A stretch of DNA of 64,000 nt from assembly GCA_016861025.1 (NCBI GenBank), contig BOKO01000001.1:545335-609334 (forward strand). The letters run 5' to 3'. The translations under genes and the position numbers were made by a program. The notes beneath the pieces were generated by a model, which was given only the letters and a program-made list of their open reading frames with translations, was not told the DNA's origin and did no database searches. Source of the stretch: Chloroflexota bacterium (lineage in GTDB: Bacteria > Chloroflexota > Anaerolineae > Caldilineales > Caldilineaceae). Positions 8,936-20,217 of this stretch are shown here, in pieces (position 1 is the stretch's first letter; each line of letters starts with the position of its first letter).

Positions 8936-10018
8936 TTAGCCTAAAATCTTCTCGATCTTGCCTTCCATCGCACGCGCTTCATCGACGGTCAACACGCCGG
9001 CGATCATCGAACAATGGTAGGTCTCGCCTGCGCCAAGCGTTTTGATGTTGCCCTTCGCTTTTTCCGCCGTGTAGCCTTCCGGTTCGGCAGTGGAGGGGAG
9101 CACCATGCCCAGCGCGTCCTGGTCGGGCGTGCGGCAGATCCAGCGCACGCCTTTGTCGAGTTCGGTGGGGCGATGGGCGATGTAATCGGCGCTGCCGTCG
9201 GGGTGCACCTGCATCGTGTGCGCCCAGCCGTCGCCATCGGCCAGATAGTCGATGAAGAAGACCACTTCTGGGTCGAACGCCAACCCCGGCTTCAGGACAT
9301 TGTGCTTTTCCGGGTGTTCGCTCAACTCTTTGAGGAAGGCAGCGAAATCTGGTCCGGGGCGCACGTGTGACGGGATGCTGGTGCGCACGCGTGCGGTGGC
9401 GGGTGTGCAGTGCGCGCTGTAGACCAGGCGGCCGTTGTCGACCGGGCGGAAGTTGGCGTGCGCCATGTACATGTATTCCATCGGCGTGCGCTTGAGGTTG
9501 GTGATGTCCAGGTCGATGGTGAAGAGCGACGACCCGGCGTAGAGCTTGACCAGCGGCTCGGCCTGATAGTTGAAACTGAAGGCGACCGTGTGCTGATAGA
9601 CGCCGCCCAGCCCGATGTAGCTGCCGCGCTCGTCCTTGCCGACGACCAGGAAGGCGCGTTTGTAGGGCGCGTTGGGCAGCTCGCCGTGTAGGGGATGCGC
9701 GTCGCCGGCTGCAGGCACACCCATCGCCGTGAACCCACAGTGAAGCAGAAAGCCGCCGTAGGTCTCCAGGTAGTTGCGCGTGGCGCGCGGCTGGTCAAAC
9801 ATCGAGCGCATGGTAATGTTGCGCCCGCGGAAGCTGGCCGACCAGATTTGCTGACCCTGGAAGGGCAGCAACACCAGCTCTCCCAGCTCGTTGCGCAGCC
9901 GGATCGCCGCCACGCCGCTCTCGAAGCGGAACGCGCTCGCCTCCAGGGTGTCGGCCTCGAGCAGCAACTGCTCGCGTTCGCTGAACATCGATTCGGTCAG
10001 ATGAAAATAGGTGGTCAT
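8936..10018 (-). CDS. DUF4432 / aldose 1-epimerase-like protein
   Basis: A 360-residue protein of the galactose-mutarotase-like beta-supersandwich fold, best matching the DUF4432 family. Features are a globular all-beta pattern, GGFLLHCGFTAMG, the HPLHGELPNAPY segment typical of epimerase-like proteins, and NLKRTPMEYMYMAHANF. Relatives equilibrate sugar anomers or act on sugar derivatives; the substrate is not known. It is the last gene of the 21-kb sugar/polyol block on the minus strand, separated from the kinase genes by a repeat-bearing gap. It therefore probably serves the same pathway. Confidence 0.75.
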   Translation of the reverse strand: MTTYFHLTESMFSEREQLLLEADTLEASAFRFESGVAAIRLRNELGELVLLPFQGQQIWSASFRGRNITMRSMFDQPRATRNYLETYGGFLLHCGFTAMGVPAAGDAHPLHGELPNAPYKRAFLVVGKDERGSYIGLGGVYQHTVAFSFNYQAEPLVKLYAGSSLFTIDLDITNLKRTPMEYMYMAHANFRPVDNGRLVYSAHCTPATARVRTSIPSHVRPGPDFAAFLKELSEHPEKHNVLKPGLAFDPEVVFFIDYLADGDGWAHTMQVHPDGSADYIAHRPTELDKGVRWICRTPDQDALGMVLPSTAEPEGYTAEKAKGNIKTLGAGETYHCSMIAGVLTVDEARAMEGKIEKILG

Positions 10019-10057
10019 TGTATGTTTCGCTCCGAGAATTGATAATCGATCGGTAAT

Positions 10058-10209
10058 CGTAGATGCGGTTCACAACCGCATTTCCCTTGTCCGCCGAGAA
10101 CGTGCGGCTGCGAGCCGGGTCGGGTATCGTGAAAAGCATTTACGTAGGTCATCGCCTCCGGCGTGACATGGTTGTATGCCAGACACTGCGGCTATGAGCC
10201 GCATCTACG
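10058..10209. repeat. 152-bp inverted-repeat-bounded element (MITE-like)
   Basis: CGTAGATGCGG at 10058-10068 is exactly complementary to CCGCATCTACG at 10199-10209. Near each end is a smaller hairpin (GCGGTT/AACCGC and TGCGGCT/AGCCGCA). The interior includes a 28-bp sequence found again at 40241-40268. There is no ORF. The shape fits a non-autonomous miniature element. Confidence 0.6.
10144..10171 (+). repeat. 28-bp dispersed repeat, copy 1
   Basis: The sequence begins GTAGGTCATCGCC, ends GGCGTGACATGG, and is identical over 28 bases to 40241-40268. It is itself an imperfect palindrome (GTCATCGCC against GGCGTGAC). Confidence 0.85.
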
Positions 10210-10249
10210 TTGATTGCCGGGTTATTTTGTTATTCTTCAACCATCGTTT

Positions 10250-10287
10250 GGGGGATGGGTCATTTTCCCATCGTTGACCCATCCCCC
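10250..10287. other. Strong intergenic hairpin without T-run
   Basis: GGGGGATGGGTCA (10250-10262) pairs perfectly with TGACCCATCCCCC (10275-10287) around a 12-base loop. It lies downstream of the minus-strand 1-phosphofructokinase-type gene. No T-tract follows on either strand, so it is more likely an mRNA-stabilising or processing hairpin than a canonical terminator. Confidence 0.6.
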
Positions 10288-10406
10288 ATCCATCATACGT
10301 CGCACCTCCTTTCACCAACAAACTCACCGCAAACAATGAAACGCATCCTGGACGCCGCCATCCCGAGGGCTGTGCATTCCGAACGGGACAAAGCATTCTG
10401 TCCAGT

Positions 10407-11345
10407 CTACGGTTTCAACATGGTCACTTGCAGGCGCTCGATCATCTGGCGCACGACGAGCTGGGCGTCGGCGGGCAGCCTGTCATCCTGCGCATAGACC
10501 GCGCCGGTCGCCACGCCCCAACACGCCACCTCGACCGCCGGCAAGCTCTGCGTCAGCGCCCAGACCAGCCCGCCTAGCAGCGCATCGCCGGCGCCGACGG
10601 CGGTGCGCACCTGCAGCGACGGCGGCGCCACATGCACGACCGTCGCGCCGTCGCTGTACACGAGTCCTGCCGCGCCCATCGACAGCGCCACCCGTTGCGC
10701 GCCGGCGGCATGAAACGCCGCCACAGCCTGCTGCGCATCCTCGACCGATGCGACCGGCTCGCCGGTCAGATCGCGCGCCTCGACGGTGTTCGGCTTGACG
10801 AGGTCGGGGCGCGCTGTGCAGCCGTGACGCAACGCCGCGCCGCTGCTGTCCAATACAGCAAACGCACCGGCGGCATGGATCAGGCTGATCAATTCCGCGT
10901 AGAAAGCGGCGTCCAACCCCGGCGCCAGGCTGCCGGTCAGCACCCACAGATCACCTGACGCCAGATGACGGCGCATACTCGCCAGGAACGCTTCCTGTGC
11001 GGCAGGCGGTGCGGGCGCGCCCGCCTGGTTCACCTTGATGTGCCGCCCCGTGCGCTGATCGACGATCATGACGTTGGTGCGCGTTTCCTCATCGACCATC
11101 ACGAAGTCGGTGGGGATGCCTTCGGACTCCAGCCCGGCGCGGATCGCCATGCCCGCGTAGCCGCCGACAAAGCCCATCGCTGTGCTTGTGCCGCCCAGCC
11201 GCTGCACCGCGCGCGAGACGTTGAAGCCCTTGCCCGCCCACACCCGGCGCACCGCCGTCGCCCGCAGCACTTCGTCGAAGATCACTTCCGGCACGTCGAG
11301 AAAGAGGTCGATCGCCGGGTTGACGGAAACCGTATAGATGTTCAC
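10407..11345 (-). CDS. 1-phosphofructokinase/tagatose-6-phosphate kinase family (PfkB)
   Basis: A 312-residue ribokinase-fold kinase of the FruK/LacC branch. It starts with the hallmark MNIYTVSVNPAIDL, has the GKGFNVSRAVQRLGG sugar-phosphate motif, LVKPNTVEA, and the catalytic anion-hole motif VGAGDALLGG. Such enzymes phosphorylate fructose-1-phosphate, tagatose-6-phosphate or relatives to a bisphosphate, which the class I aldolase of this cluster could split. The start is a GTG at 11343-11345 nine bases after the stop of the upstream membrane-protein gene, so translation is probably coupled. Substrate specificity is not readable. Confidence 0.85.
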   Translation of the reverse strand: MNIYTVSVNPAIDLFLDVPEVIFDEVLRATAVRRVWAGKGFNVSRAVQRLGGTSTAMGFVGGYAGMAIRAGLESEGIPTDFVMVDEETRTNVMIVDQRTGRHIKVNQAGAPAPPAAQEAFLASMRRHLASGDLWVLTGSLAPGLDAAFYAELISLIHAAGAFAVLDSSGAALRHGCTARPDLVKPNTVEARDLTGEPVASVEDAQQAVAAFHAAGAQRVALSMGAAGLVYSDGATVVHVAPPSLQVRTAVGAGDALLGGLVWALTQSLPAVEVACWGVATGAVYAQDDRLPADAQLVVRQMIERLQVTMLKP

Positions 11346-11354
11346 GCAGCTGAC

Positions 11355-12032
11355 CTATTCTTGTTGTTCGACCGTGATGCCAAAAATGGTAAGAGTCGCC
11401 TTTGATTGTGTTCCATACATCTGTGACTCTCCAATTGAAAGCATCCACCGATCATAAGCAGCTTTCCAAAGACCTTCAGCGCCTTCAAATCCCGCCTCAT
11501 CTGCCTCCTTTGCGAACAAGTATGCCAATTCGTAATGATCGGGAGTTGTTCCATGTTGGAGTATCATTGCAGACTGGTACAGGTCAGCAGGAGTGCGAAT
11601 CATTTTTTGCTGGTGCAACTCAAGAATCTGTTGTGCGCGAGCTTGATCTCGCTGGTTCAATTGGAGGAAACGTAGCGCCAGCCGATCCCTTTGATCGGTT
11701 TCATACATGTAACGAATCTGTTCATTTGCCGATAGATCGCCAGGTGGAAGAGCAGGTGGAGCGGACAAATTCGCAACCAGGACGCCCGTACCTCCCGCAA
11801 TGAGCAGAAGCATCGGAAGTTTCAGGAATTTTCGCAGCGCAAAGTGCTTCTTGACTATCTCAAGCTTGGTCAAAACCAAAGCAATGAACCAGGTTGCTGA
11901 AACGCCAATCGCTATCCAGATGCCTGCCACAATCAAGCCATATGAGATAAGCCCGATCACATCAAAAACGAGCGCTAAAAGTGCGATGGCTAGCGTAACT
12001 ACTGCGATTGAAAGGATGTACCGTCCAGGCAT
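11355..12032 (-). CDS. Membrane protein, DUF6624-like C-terminal region
   Basis: A 225-residue protein with three closely spaced hydrophobic segments in the first ~110 residues (IAVVTLAIALLALVFDVIGL, GLIVAGIWIAIGVSATWFIA and KLPMLLLIAGGTGVLVANL). These are followed by a helical soluble domain rich in Gln/Leu ending MYGTQSKATLTIFG. That tail resembles the end of DUF6624 proteins (LYGTQ motif), which have no established function. The frame is open another 134 codons upstream, but that stretch is the antisense shadow of the xylulokinase gene. ATG 12030-12032 has GGGAGG upstream. It is an odd insert between two sugar-kinase genes. Confidence 0.6.
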   Translation of the reverse strand: MPGRYILSIAVVTLAIALLALVFDVIGLISYGLIVAGIWIAIGVSATWFIALVLTKLEIVKKHFALRKFLKLPMLLLIAGGTGVLVANLSAPPALPPGDLSANEQIRYMYETDQRDRLALRFLQLNQRDQARAQQILELHQQKMIRTPADLYQSAMILQHGTTPDHYELAYLFAKEADEAGFEGAEGLWKAAYDRWMLSIGESQMYGTQSKATLTIFGITVEQQE

Positions 12033-12102
12033 TGTGTGACATGCCTCCCATATGACCAGATAATTGTCCAACTGCCAGTTATATGCTGCACGACCTATGT
12101 GT

Positions 12103-13602
12103 TTAATTGTCAAAATTCCCGGCGTTGCGCTGGTAGAGCGCCTGGAACGCCGCCAGCCGTTCTTGATAGAAGGCGTGGCGGGCGCTGTCTGGCATGGTCG
12201 GGCTGCCATAATGCACCCATGTGCGCGCGGCTTCGGCGGCGTCGTGGATGCCGAGCGCGGCGCCCGCCAGGATGCACGCGCCCACCGCCGACTGTTCGAC
12301 CGTGCGCAGCGGCTGCACCGGCAGTCCAAAGACATCCGCCACCACCTGCTGCCAGAAGCGGCTGCGTGCACCGCCCCCCGCCAGCACGACCTGCTGCGGC
12401 GCGGCGCCCAGTTCGCGCAACACGCCGCAGGCATTGTACGCCGCCAGCGTCACCCCCTCGACTACGGCGCGGATCAGGCTGGCGCGCGTGTGGCTGAGCG
12501 TCAGCCCAAAGAAGACGCCGCGTGCAGTCGGATCCATATAGGGTGTGCGCTCGCCGACCAGATAGGGCAGAAACAACAGCCCGCCCGCGCCGGGCGCTTC
12601 CTGCGCCGCCAGCGCCATCATGCGGTCGTAGGCGATTTGCTCCGGCTCCTCGAAAAGCTGTTGCCGCAGCCAGCGCAACGCCATCCCCGCCGCCAGCATC
12701 GCACCCATTTGATACCAGCCGGCGCGCCCTTCGCCCGGCTCCAGCGCGCTGCAAAAGGTGTGGATGCGCCCGTGCGGGTCGATGCGCACCGTTTCGCACG
12801 GCTGCACAAGCTGCCCGCCGGTGCTGATCGTGAGCAGCAATTGGTCACTTTCGACCACGCCCGCGCCGAGCACGCTGCACGCCGTATCCGCCGCGCCGGT
12901 CGCCACGGGAATGCCGGCGGGTAGACCCAGCGCCCGCGCCGCCTCGGCATGGAGATAGCCGCTGACGCCAGCGGAAGGTTGCACCGGTGGAAGCTGGTCG
13001 CGGTGAATCCCCAGCAGGGCAAGCAGCTCGTCCGACCAATCGCGGCGCGTTTCATCGAGCAGCAGTGCACCGGCGGCGTCGCTGGGGTCGGTGGCAAAGA
13101 CGCCGGTCAGTCGATAGCGCAGGTAATCTTTGGGCAGCAGGATCATCTTGACCTGCTGCCAGACCTCTGGCGCGTGCTGCTGAAACCAGCGCACGGTCGC
13201 CGCCTGAAAGCCGGTGGCCACCGGGCTGCCGGTGATGGCGTAGAGCCGTTCGGCGCCCACCAGCGCCGTGATCTCCTTCACCTGCGCCACGCTGCGCCGG
13301 TCGGGCCAGATCACGGCCGGCGCCAGCGGCTGATGCGCAGCGTCGAGCAGCACGGTTCCGTGCATCTGCCCGGAAAGCCCAATCGCGGCGACCTGCGCGT
13401 GCGGTGCGCGCGCCAGCACCTCGCGCACCGCGCCGGAAGCCGCGCGACACCACAGGTCGGGCTTCTGCTCGGCAAGCTCCGGCTGTGGCTGTTCGATCGG
13501 GTATTCGGCGAACGCAGTGGCGACGACCGCGCCATCGATGGTGCTCAGCACGGCTTTGACGGCGGATGTGCCCAGATCGATGCCCAGAAGATGCGTGCTC
13601 AT
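12103..13602 (-). CDS. xylB: Xylulokinase (FGGY family)
   Basis: A 499-residue FGGY carbohydrate kinase phosphorylating D-xylulose to xylulose-5-phosphate. It has the N-terminal phosphate-1 loop GIDLGTSAVKAVL, the xylulokinase signature GLSGQMHGTVLLD, WPDRRS, the GAADTACSVLGAG segment with the catalytic Asp, and FLPYLVGERTPYMDP characteristic of XylB. Its start overlaps the stop of the upstream PfkB kinase by four bases (ATGA), so the two are translationally coupled. The xylitol/sorbitol-type dehydrogenase at 24444 could supply D-xylulose from a pentitol. Confidence 0.9.
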   Translation of the reverse strand: MSTHLLGIDLGTSAVKAVLSTIDGAVVATAFAEYPIEQPQPELAEQKPDLWCRAASGAVREVLARAPHAQVAAIGLSGQMHGTVLLDAAHQPLAPAVIWPDRRSVAQVKEITALVGAERLYAITGSPVATGFQAATVRWFQQHAPEVWQQVKMILLPKDYLRYRLTGVFATDPSDAAGALLLDETRRDWSDELLALLGIHRDQLPPVQPSAGVSGYLHAEAARALGLPAGIPVATGAADTACSVLGAGVVESDQLLLTISTGGQLVQPCETVRIDPHGRIHTFCSALEPGEGRAGWYQMGAMLAAGMALRWLRQQLFEEPEQIAYDRMMALAAQEAPGAGGLLFLPYLVGERTPYMDPTARGVFFGLTLSHTRASLIRAVVEGVTLAAYNACGVLRELGAAPQQVVLAGGGARSRFWQQVVADVFGLPVQPLRTVEQSAVGACILAGAALGIHDAAEAARTWVHYGSPTMPDSARHAFYQERLAAFQALYQRNAGNFDN

Positions 13603-14804
13603 GCTTGCGCCTCCTCGCTGGCGTCGGCGGGGCTGCGCCAGAGATGATGCGCGGCGTCGGGCGTCCAGCCGCCGGCGTTGATGCGCAGCGGATGTTTCTC
13701 CCAGCCCGCCGCCCGCCGCGCCTGCACCGCCTCCCAGGTCGGCACGCCGCCGGTGGCGTCCGGGCTTTCGACGCTGGCCGCGCCGACCGCCGTGGCGTCG
13801 AGGATCGCCTCCTCTGCCGGGCGTCCGTGCAGCAGGCTTGTCAGCAGCCCGGCGATGGTGCAGTCGCCGGCGCCGGTCGTGCCCGCTAGGTTGGCGACAT
13901 AACAGGGCGTCAGCAATTCCCGCCCCAGCCAGCCGGCGTGTAACGGCGCAATCAGCGCGCCAGCCGCCGCCAGGCGTTCAGCATTGTTCGTCGTGCGCAG
14001 ATAAAGCCCCAGCTCGCCTAGTTTCAGCGCCACCACCGCCGCGCCCATGTCGAGCAACTCCTGCGCCAGGCGATGCAGCAGGTCGACATCGGGTGTGCGC
14101 GCTGCCTCGCCGCGCTGGATGGCGTCGTAGTGGGCGCGGTCGAGCATGAAGATGGTCTCGTCCAGGCTGGGCGCAAAGATGTCGACGTGCGGCAGCGCAT
14201 TTTCCAGCACACGCCGCCAGTCGACGCGCCCTGCTTCCGCCGTCGGGTCGGGCTGCGCCATGTCCAGCGACGTGGTGACGCCGAGATCGTGGACAGCGCG
14301 CAGCAATGTCGCCAGTTCGGCGCCGTCGTCGAGATGCATGCGCCGCATGATCGGCGGGTAGCCGAAATGAAAAACTTTCGCGCCGCGCACCTTCGCCAGA
14401 TCGACATCCGCTGCGCCGAAGGTGCGGTTGGCGCCCGGATTGTGCAAGAAGATGCGATCCACGCCCGGCGGGTTGATCACCAGCGTGTAGGAGGAGTCGG
14501 CGGTCGGATCGACGATCATGCCCTCGGTCAGCGCCGGGTCATAACCCGCCACCACGTCGAGGATGGCGCGCCCGAAAAGATCAGGCCCCACCTTGCCCAT
14601 CAACTGCACCGGCACGCCCAGCCGATGCAGCGCAATCCCCGTGTTCGAGACCGCGCCCCCGGTCGAGACCAGCGCGGGACCAACCTCATTGAGTCGCCCC
14701 GGCTTGAACACCGCCGCAAACGACTCCACCGCCTGAGGCCAGGCCGGAATGATGTCCACGCAAATATGACCGGCAACGATGATGAGAGGATTTTGTTTTG
14801 ACAT
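13599..14804 (-). CDS. PfkB-family carbohydrate kinase
   Basis: A 401-residue ribokinase-like kinase, longer than the usual ~310 because of insertions and a C-terminal extension of about 60 residues. It shows the N-terminal sugar-site pattern VAGHICVDIIP, GGAVSNTGIALHRLG, and the catalytic GTTGAGDCTIAGLL. The substrate is unknown; the extended form is seen in sugar-acid and polyol clusters. Its stop overlaps the xylulokinase start (ATGA). Upstream is a family A repeat and the second FGGY kinase, so it may be transcribed from the same long minus-strand message. Confidence 0.82.
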   Translation of the reverse strand: MSKQNPLIIVAGHICVDIIPAWPQAVESFAAVFKPGRLNEVGPALVSTGGAVSNTGIALHRLGVPVQLMGKVGPDLFGRAILDVVAGYDPALTEGMIVDPTADSSYTLVINPPGVDRIFLHNPGANRTFGAADVDLAKVRGAKVFHFGYPPIMRRMHLDDGAELATLLRAVHDLGVTTSLDMAQPDPTAEAGRVDWRRVLENALPHVDIFAPSLDETIFMLDRAHYDAIQRGEAARTPDVDLLHRLAQELLDMGAAVVALKLGELGLYLRTTNNAERLAAAGALIAPLHAGWLGRELLTPCYVANLAGTTGAGDCTIAGLLTSLLHGRPAEEAILDATAVGAASVESPDATGGVPTWEAVQARRAAGWEKHPLRINAGGWTPDAAHHLWRSPADASEEAQA

Positions 14805-14827
14805 AATTTGGCTTGTGCTCAGAGAAT

Positions 14828-14935
14828 GGAGATTAGAGATTGGAGATTGAGCGATTGCGAGACTTGCGCTTCGTGCGCTGCTTTCCCAATCCCGAAATGC
14901 TCAACCAGTCAAATTAATCTCCAATCTCCAATCTC

Positions 14936-14947
<12 letters not shown>
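14828..14947. repeat. Family A intergenic inverted repeat, copy 4
   Basis: Left arm GGAGATTAGAGATTGGAGAT (14828-14847 and on), right arm AATCTCCAATCTCCAATCTC (14915 and on). Tandem GGAGATT-type units face AATCTCC-type units around a GC-rich core. The right arm encodes the last residues (GIGD) and stop of the FGGY kinase gene. Confidence 0.75.
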
Positions 14948-16456
<1,509 letters not shown>

Positions 16457-16460
16457 AAGA

Positions 16461-17306
<846 letters not shown>

Positions 17307-17309
17307 GGT

Positions 17310-18212
17310 TCAACTCCTCTCTTCCTGATAAACGCTACGAATCTGTCCAAAGAGCAGGGCGACGATCAGGCTCACAATGATCAGCAATAGAAAGCCCTGG
17401 GCGGCGGCGTAGCCATGGTCAAAAAAGCGCAACGCCGTGCGGTAGGTGAACAGGCTGTAGACTTCGGTGGCGCGTCCCGGCCCGCCGAGCGTCAGGCTCG
17501 TGGGGATGTCAAAGACCTTGAACGCCTCCACCAGGCGCAGCAACAGGATCAGCCACAAGATTGGCGCCATCAACGGCAACGTGATGCGCCGGAAACTCTG
17601 CCAGCCCGAAGCACCGTCGACCTCGGCCGCCTCGAAGAGATCGGATGGCAACCCTTGCAGCGCCGCCAGCGACACCAGGAAAACGAAAGGCGTCCACTGC
17701 CAGATGTCGATCAGAATAATCGCCACCATCGCCCAAAATGGATTGGAGAGCCAGGGAACGCCAGTCCCACCCAATGCGCGGAGCAGTTCATTGATCGGGC
17801 CATTGATTTCGTAAAACAGCGTGATGCCGAGGTAGCCCATTGCTACGGGTGTCGCAAAGAGCGGCAGGATCATAATTGCACGCAGGATATTTTTGCCGCG
17901 CATCTCCCGATTGAGCAGAAGCGCAAGACCAAATCCGAGCAGCATCTGGATCGTGACGGTGATAATCACAAATGTCAGTGTGACGCGCAGACCGTTATGC
18001 AGATTGCTATCGGTGAGCAGACGCGCAAAATTGGCGCCGCCGACAAATTGATTGATTCTGCCAAAGCGAAAGCTAAAGAAGCTCGTATACAGCGCGTACA
18101 GCAGTGGGAAGATCGTAAAGATCAACACCCAGATCACTGCCGGCATGATAAAGAAGAACTTTGTTTTGTCTGATCTGCGCTGTTGCGGCGCCGGCGCCTC
18201 GGTTGCGGCCAT
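17310..18212 (-). CDS. Carbohydrate ABC transporter permease (MalF/CUT1-type), system 1
   Basis: A 300-residue partner permease with six transmembrane helices. The EAA motif is FEAAEVDGASGWQSFRRITL, and the conserved DIWQWTPFVFLVSLAALQG precedes it. The chosen ATG (18210-18212) follows CGGAG at suitable spacing; the frame is open 33 codons further upstream, but that stretch covers the hairpin after the binding-protein gene and is not membrane-like. It is separated from the binding protein by a strong hairpin. Confidence 0.9.
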   Translation of the reverse strand: MAATEAPAPQQRRSDKTKFFFIMPAVIWVLIFTIFPLLYALYTSFFSFRFGRINQFVGGANFARLLTDSNLHNGLRVTLTFVIITVTIQMLLGFGLALLLNREMRGKNILRAIMILPLFATPVAMGYLGITLFYEINGPINELLRALGGTGVPWLSNPFWAMVAIILIDIWQWTPFVFLVSLAALQGLPSDLFEAAEVDGASGWQSFRRITLPLMAPILWLILLLRLVEAFKVFDIPTSLTLGGPGRATEVYSLFTYRTALRFFDHGYAAAQGFLLLIIVSLIVALLFGQIRSVYQEERS

Positions 18213-18265
18213 AAATCGACTCCGTTCAGTGACAGGAAGGGTCACGTCTTGCAGCAACGTTTGGG

Positions 18266-18300
18266 GCAGTGGTGTGCGGCAATCAGCCACACACCACTGC
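18266..18300. other. Hairpin between binding-protein and permease genes, system 1
   Basis: GCAGTGGTGTG (18266-18276) pairs with CACACCACTGC (18290-18300), extended by an inner GGC/GCC. It lies just after the stop of the binding-protein gene on the shared minus-strand message. By analogy with malE-malF spacers it may stabilise the upstream mRNA and lower permease expression. No T-run follows. Confidence 0.65.
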
Positions 18301-18340
18301 GTGACAGCCATTATTTCAGGCGGTCCAGAATACCAAGGGT

Positions 18341-19981
18341 CTATTCAAGGCCAAGCGACTTGACATAGATTTCCTGCTGCATATCGCGACCCAGGCGGTC
18401 GGTGATGGCGTTGAAGTCATCCACGGTCGCCTTGAGTGCATCCGCAGGGCTTTTCTGACCGGTGGCCGCCTCAGACAGATGAATGTCCAGCGCCGTCCAG
18501 TACTCGAAGGTGCCGGGGATGCGCAGGTACGGGAACTGCATTTCAGCGCCGAAGTTCTCGAAGTAGGCGTTGGTGTATGCCTCGGCGTCAGCCGCGTCCC
18601 AGCCAGCCGCCAGGTAACCGTCGATGGTGTTGGTGCCGTTTGGCTCCAGGTAGTGGCTGAAGCGGCCCGGATCGACGCCGTCCCAACCACGGTAAGCGTA
18701 AACCTCGGACTTCTCTGGCGTCGCCATCAGCGCCAACAGGAAGTAGGTGCAATCCGGCGCATCGGAGAACTTGGAAATCACGCCAGCCCACGAACCGCCG
18801 GTGGTGTTGCCGACCTTATTGACGCCATCCACCTGCTTCCACTCGCCAGCCACCACATCATAGTACTCGGTGGTGCCGGGCATCGGCGCTGCGCCGGTCT
18901 TGCCCTTGACCGCGCTGCCTTCCTGTTGCGCCAACGCGCCCAGGTCGCCCCACGTGAAGGTGAGCGCCGCCTGTCCGCGCAGGAAGTGATCCCACGACTC
19001 GCCCAGGCTCCAGCCCATCATCGCCTCAGGCCCGAACTGGATCAGGTCGATCAGCGTCTCCATGGCGCGCTGGTGGCCCGGGCTGTCCATCAACGGCTCC
19101 ATCGTCGCCGGGTCGAACCAGAAGAGCTTGGGATTGTCCGGCCCAATCACAAACGGCGCAGCGAAAGACATGAAGTGGAACATACCCTGACCGCCGACTT
19201 TGAGGTGCATGGTCAGACCGTCGTCGGGCGTCCCATCACCGTTGAGATCCTTGCCGTCGAAGTATTCAGCGGCGTCGCGGAACTCCTGCATCGTGTCAGG
19301 CACCTTGAGGTCGTAGCCGTACTGCTCCTTGAACGCTGCCTGATGCGCCGGGTCGGCGAAGAGGTCGCTGCGGTAGTACATGACCTGGCCGTCGTGGTCG
19401 TTGGCGACCATGTAGAGCTTGCCGTCATAGGTCAACAGATCGCGCGGCCCTTGCTGCACATCTTCGATGTCCCACTTGGGGAACTTACCGCTCGTGTCGT
19501 TGTAATAGTCATCCAGCGGCAGGATGTAGTCGCCGCCGACCAGGTCGCCCAGCCACCACGCACCGGCGATAGAGGTGTCATACTGTCCGGTTCCGGTGGT
19601 CAGGTCGGTCATCAGCTTGGGGAAGTGCTCGGCAAAGGGCACTTCGACGATCTCCAGCGTGGCGCCGGTGGCAGCCTGGAACTCGTCGCGCACCTCATAG
19701 AAAGGCCCAGAGATCGGCCCTTTTTCGCCAGCCGTGTTGACAATCACCGTAACGGTCTTGTCGCGGCAGAAGCAGGCGTCGCCTTCGCATGGCTGCGCCA
19801 CAATTGGCGGCACTAGCTCACCAGCTTCAACTACGGAGGCATATGTCTCGCCAGATGTTTCACCGCCTGTTGCCGGCTGTACTGCTTCACCCCCACTGGG
19901 CGTAGCGGCTGGCGCGCACGCAGTCAACACCATTGAGGCGATGACCATGATGGATAGAATCGGGAACAGAATCTTGCGCAT
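18341..19981 (-). CDS. Sugar ABC transporter substrate-binding lipoprotein, system 1
   Basis: A 546-residue extracellular solute-binding protein of family 1 (MalE-like), somewhat longer than the usual ~430. The lipoprotein signal is MRKILFPILSIMVIASMV with lipobox LTAC, and it is followed by a Gly/Thr-rich linker. A paired-cysteine segment (CEGDACFCRD) precedes the first binding lobe. The WWLGDLVGGDYILPLDDYY and TGGSWAGVISKFS regions are typical of binding-cleft loops. It captures an unidentified sugar or polyol for the permeases downstream. The start has AAAGGAG upstream. Confidence 0.9.
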   Translation of the reverse strand: MRKILFPILSIMVIASMVLTACAPAATPSGGEAVQPATGGETSGETYASVVEAGELVPPIVAQPCEGDACFCRDKTVTVIVNTAGEKGPISGPFYEVRDEFQAATGATLEIVEVPFAEHFPKLMTDLTTGTGQYDTSIAGAWWLGDLVGGDYILPLDDYYNDTSGKFPKWDIEDVQQGPRDLLTYDGKLYMVANDHDGQVMYYRSDLFADPAHQAAFKEQYGYDLKVPDTMQEFRDAAEYFDGKDLNGDGTPDDGLTMHLKVGGQGMFHFMSFAAPFVIGPDNPKLFWFDPATMEPLMDSPGHQRAMETLIDLIQFGPEAMMGWSLGESWDHFLRGQAALTFTWGDLGALAQQEGSAVKGKTGAAPMPGTTEYYDVVAGEWKQVDGVNKVGNTTGGSWAGVISKFSDAPDCTYFLLALMATPEKSEVYAYRGWDGVDPGRFSHYLEPNGTNTIDGYLAAGWDAADAEAYTNAYFENFGAEMQFPYLRIPGTFEYWTALDIHLSEAATGQKSPADALKATVDDFNAITDRLGRDMQQEIYVKSLGLE

Positions 19982-20217
19982 GGATGTGTTACTCCTTTAA
20001 TTTGTGCTCACGTCGATTAACTTGTTCCGGCAGACTACATAACACACACTGCAAACCATCCTGCAAAACTATCCGTCGTCTGTTCTTTGCCACCTCCTTT
20101 ATCACGAATACGAACAATATAGTCAGGGTGTCTCGGTCACGCTCGACAATCGCACGGATATATGTACAGACTATGCCCGGTCTGTTGCTGCCGACTGGGC
20201 TAGACTGTCTATCCCAC

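Noticed and set aside
12064..12924. 286-codon frame antisense to xylulokinase
   Set aside because: High-GC codon bias keeps opposite frames open. Composition is His/Arg/Gln-rich and no family motif is seen.
18479..19816. 445-codon frame antisense to the system 1 binding protein
   Set aside because: It has shadow composition, and the opposite strand encodes a full lipoprotein with signal peptide and ribosome site.
20000..20215. LacI-type operator upstream of the system 1 binding protein
   Set aside because: TTAATCGACG near 20015 fits only half of the operator pattern and is not placed over a convincing promoter.
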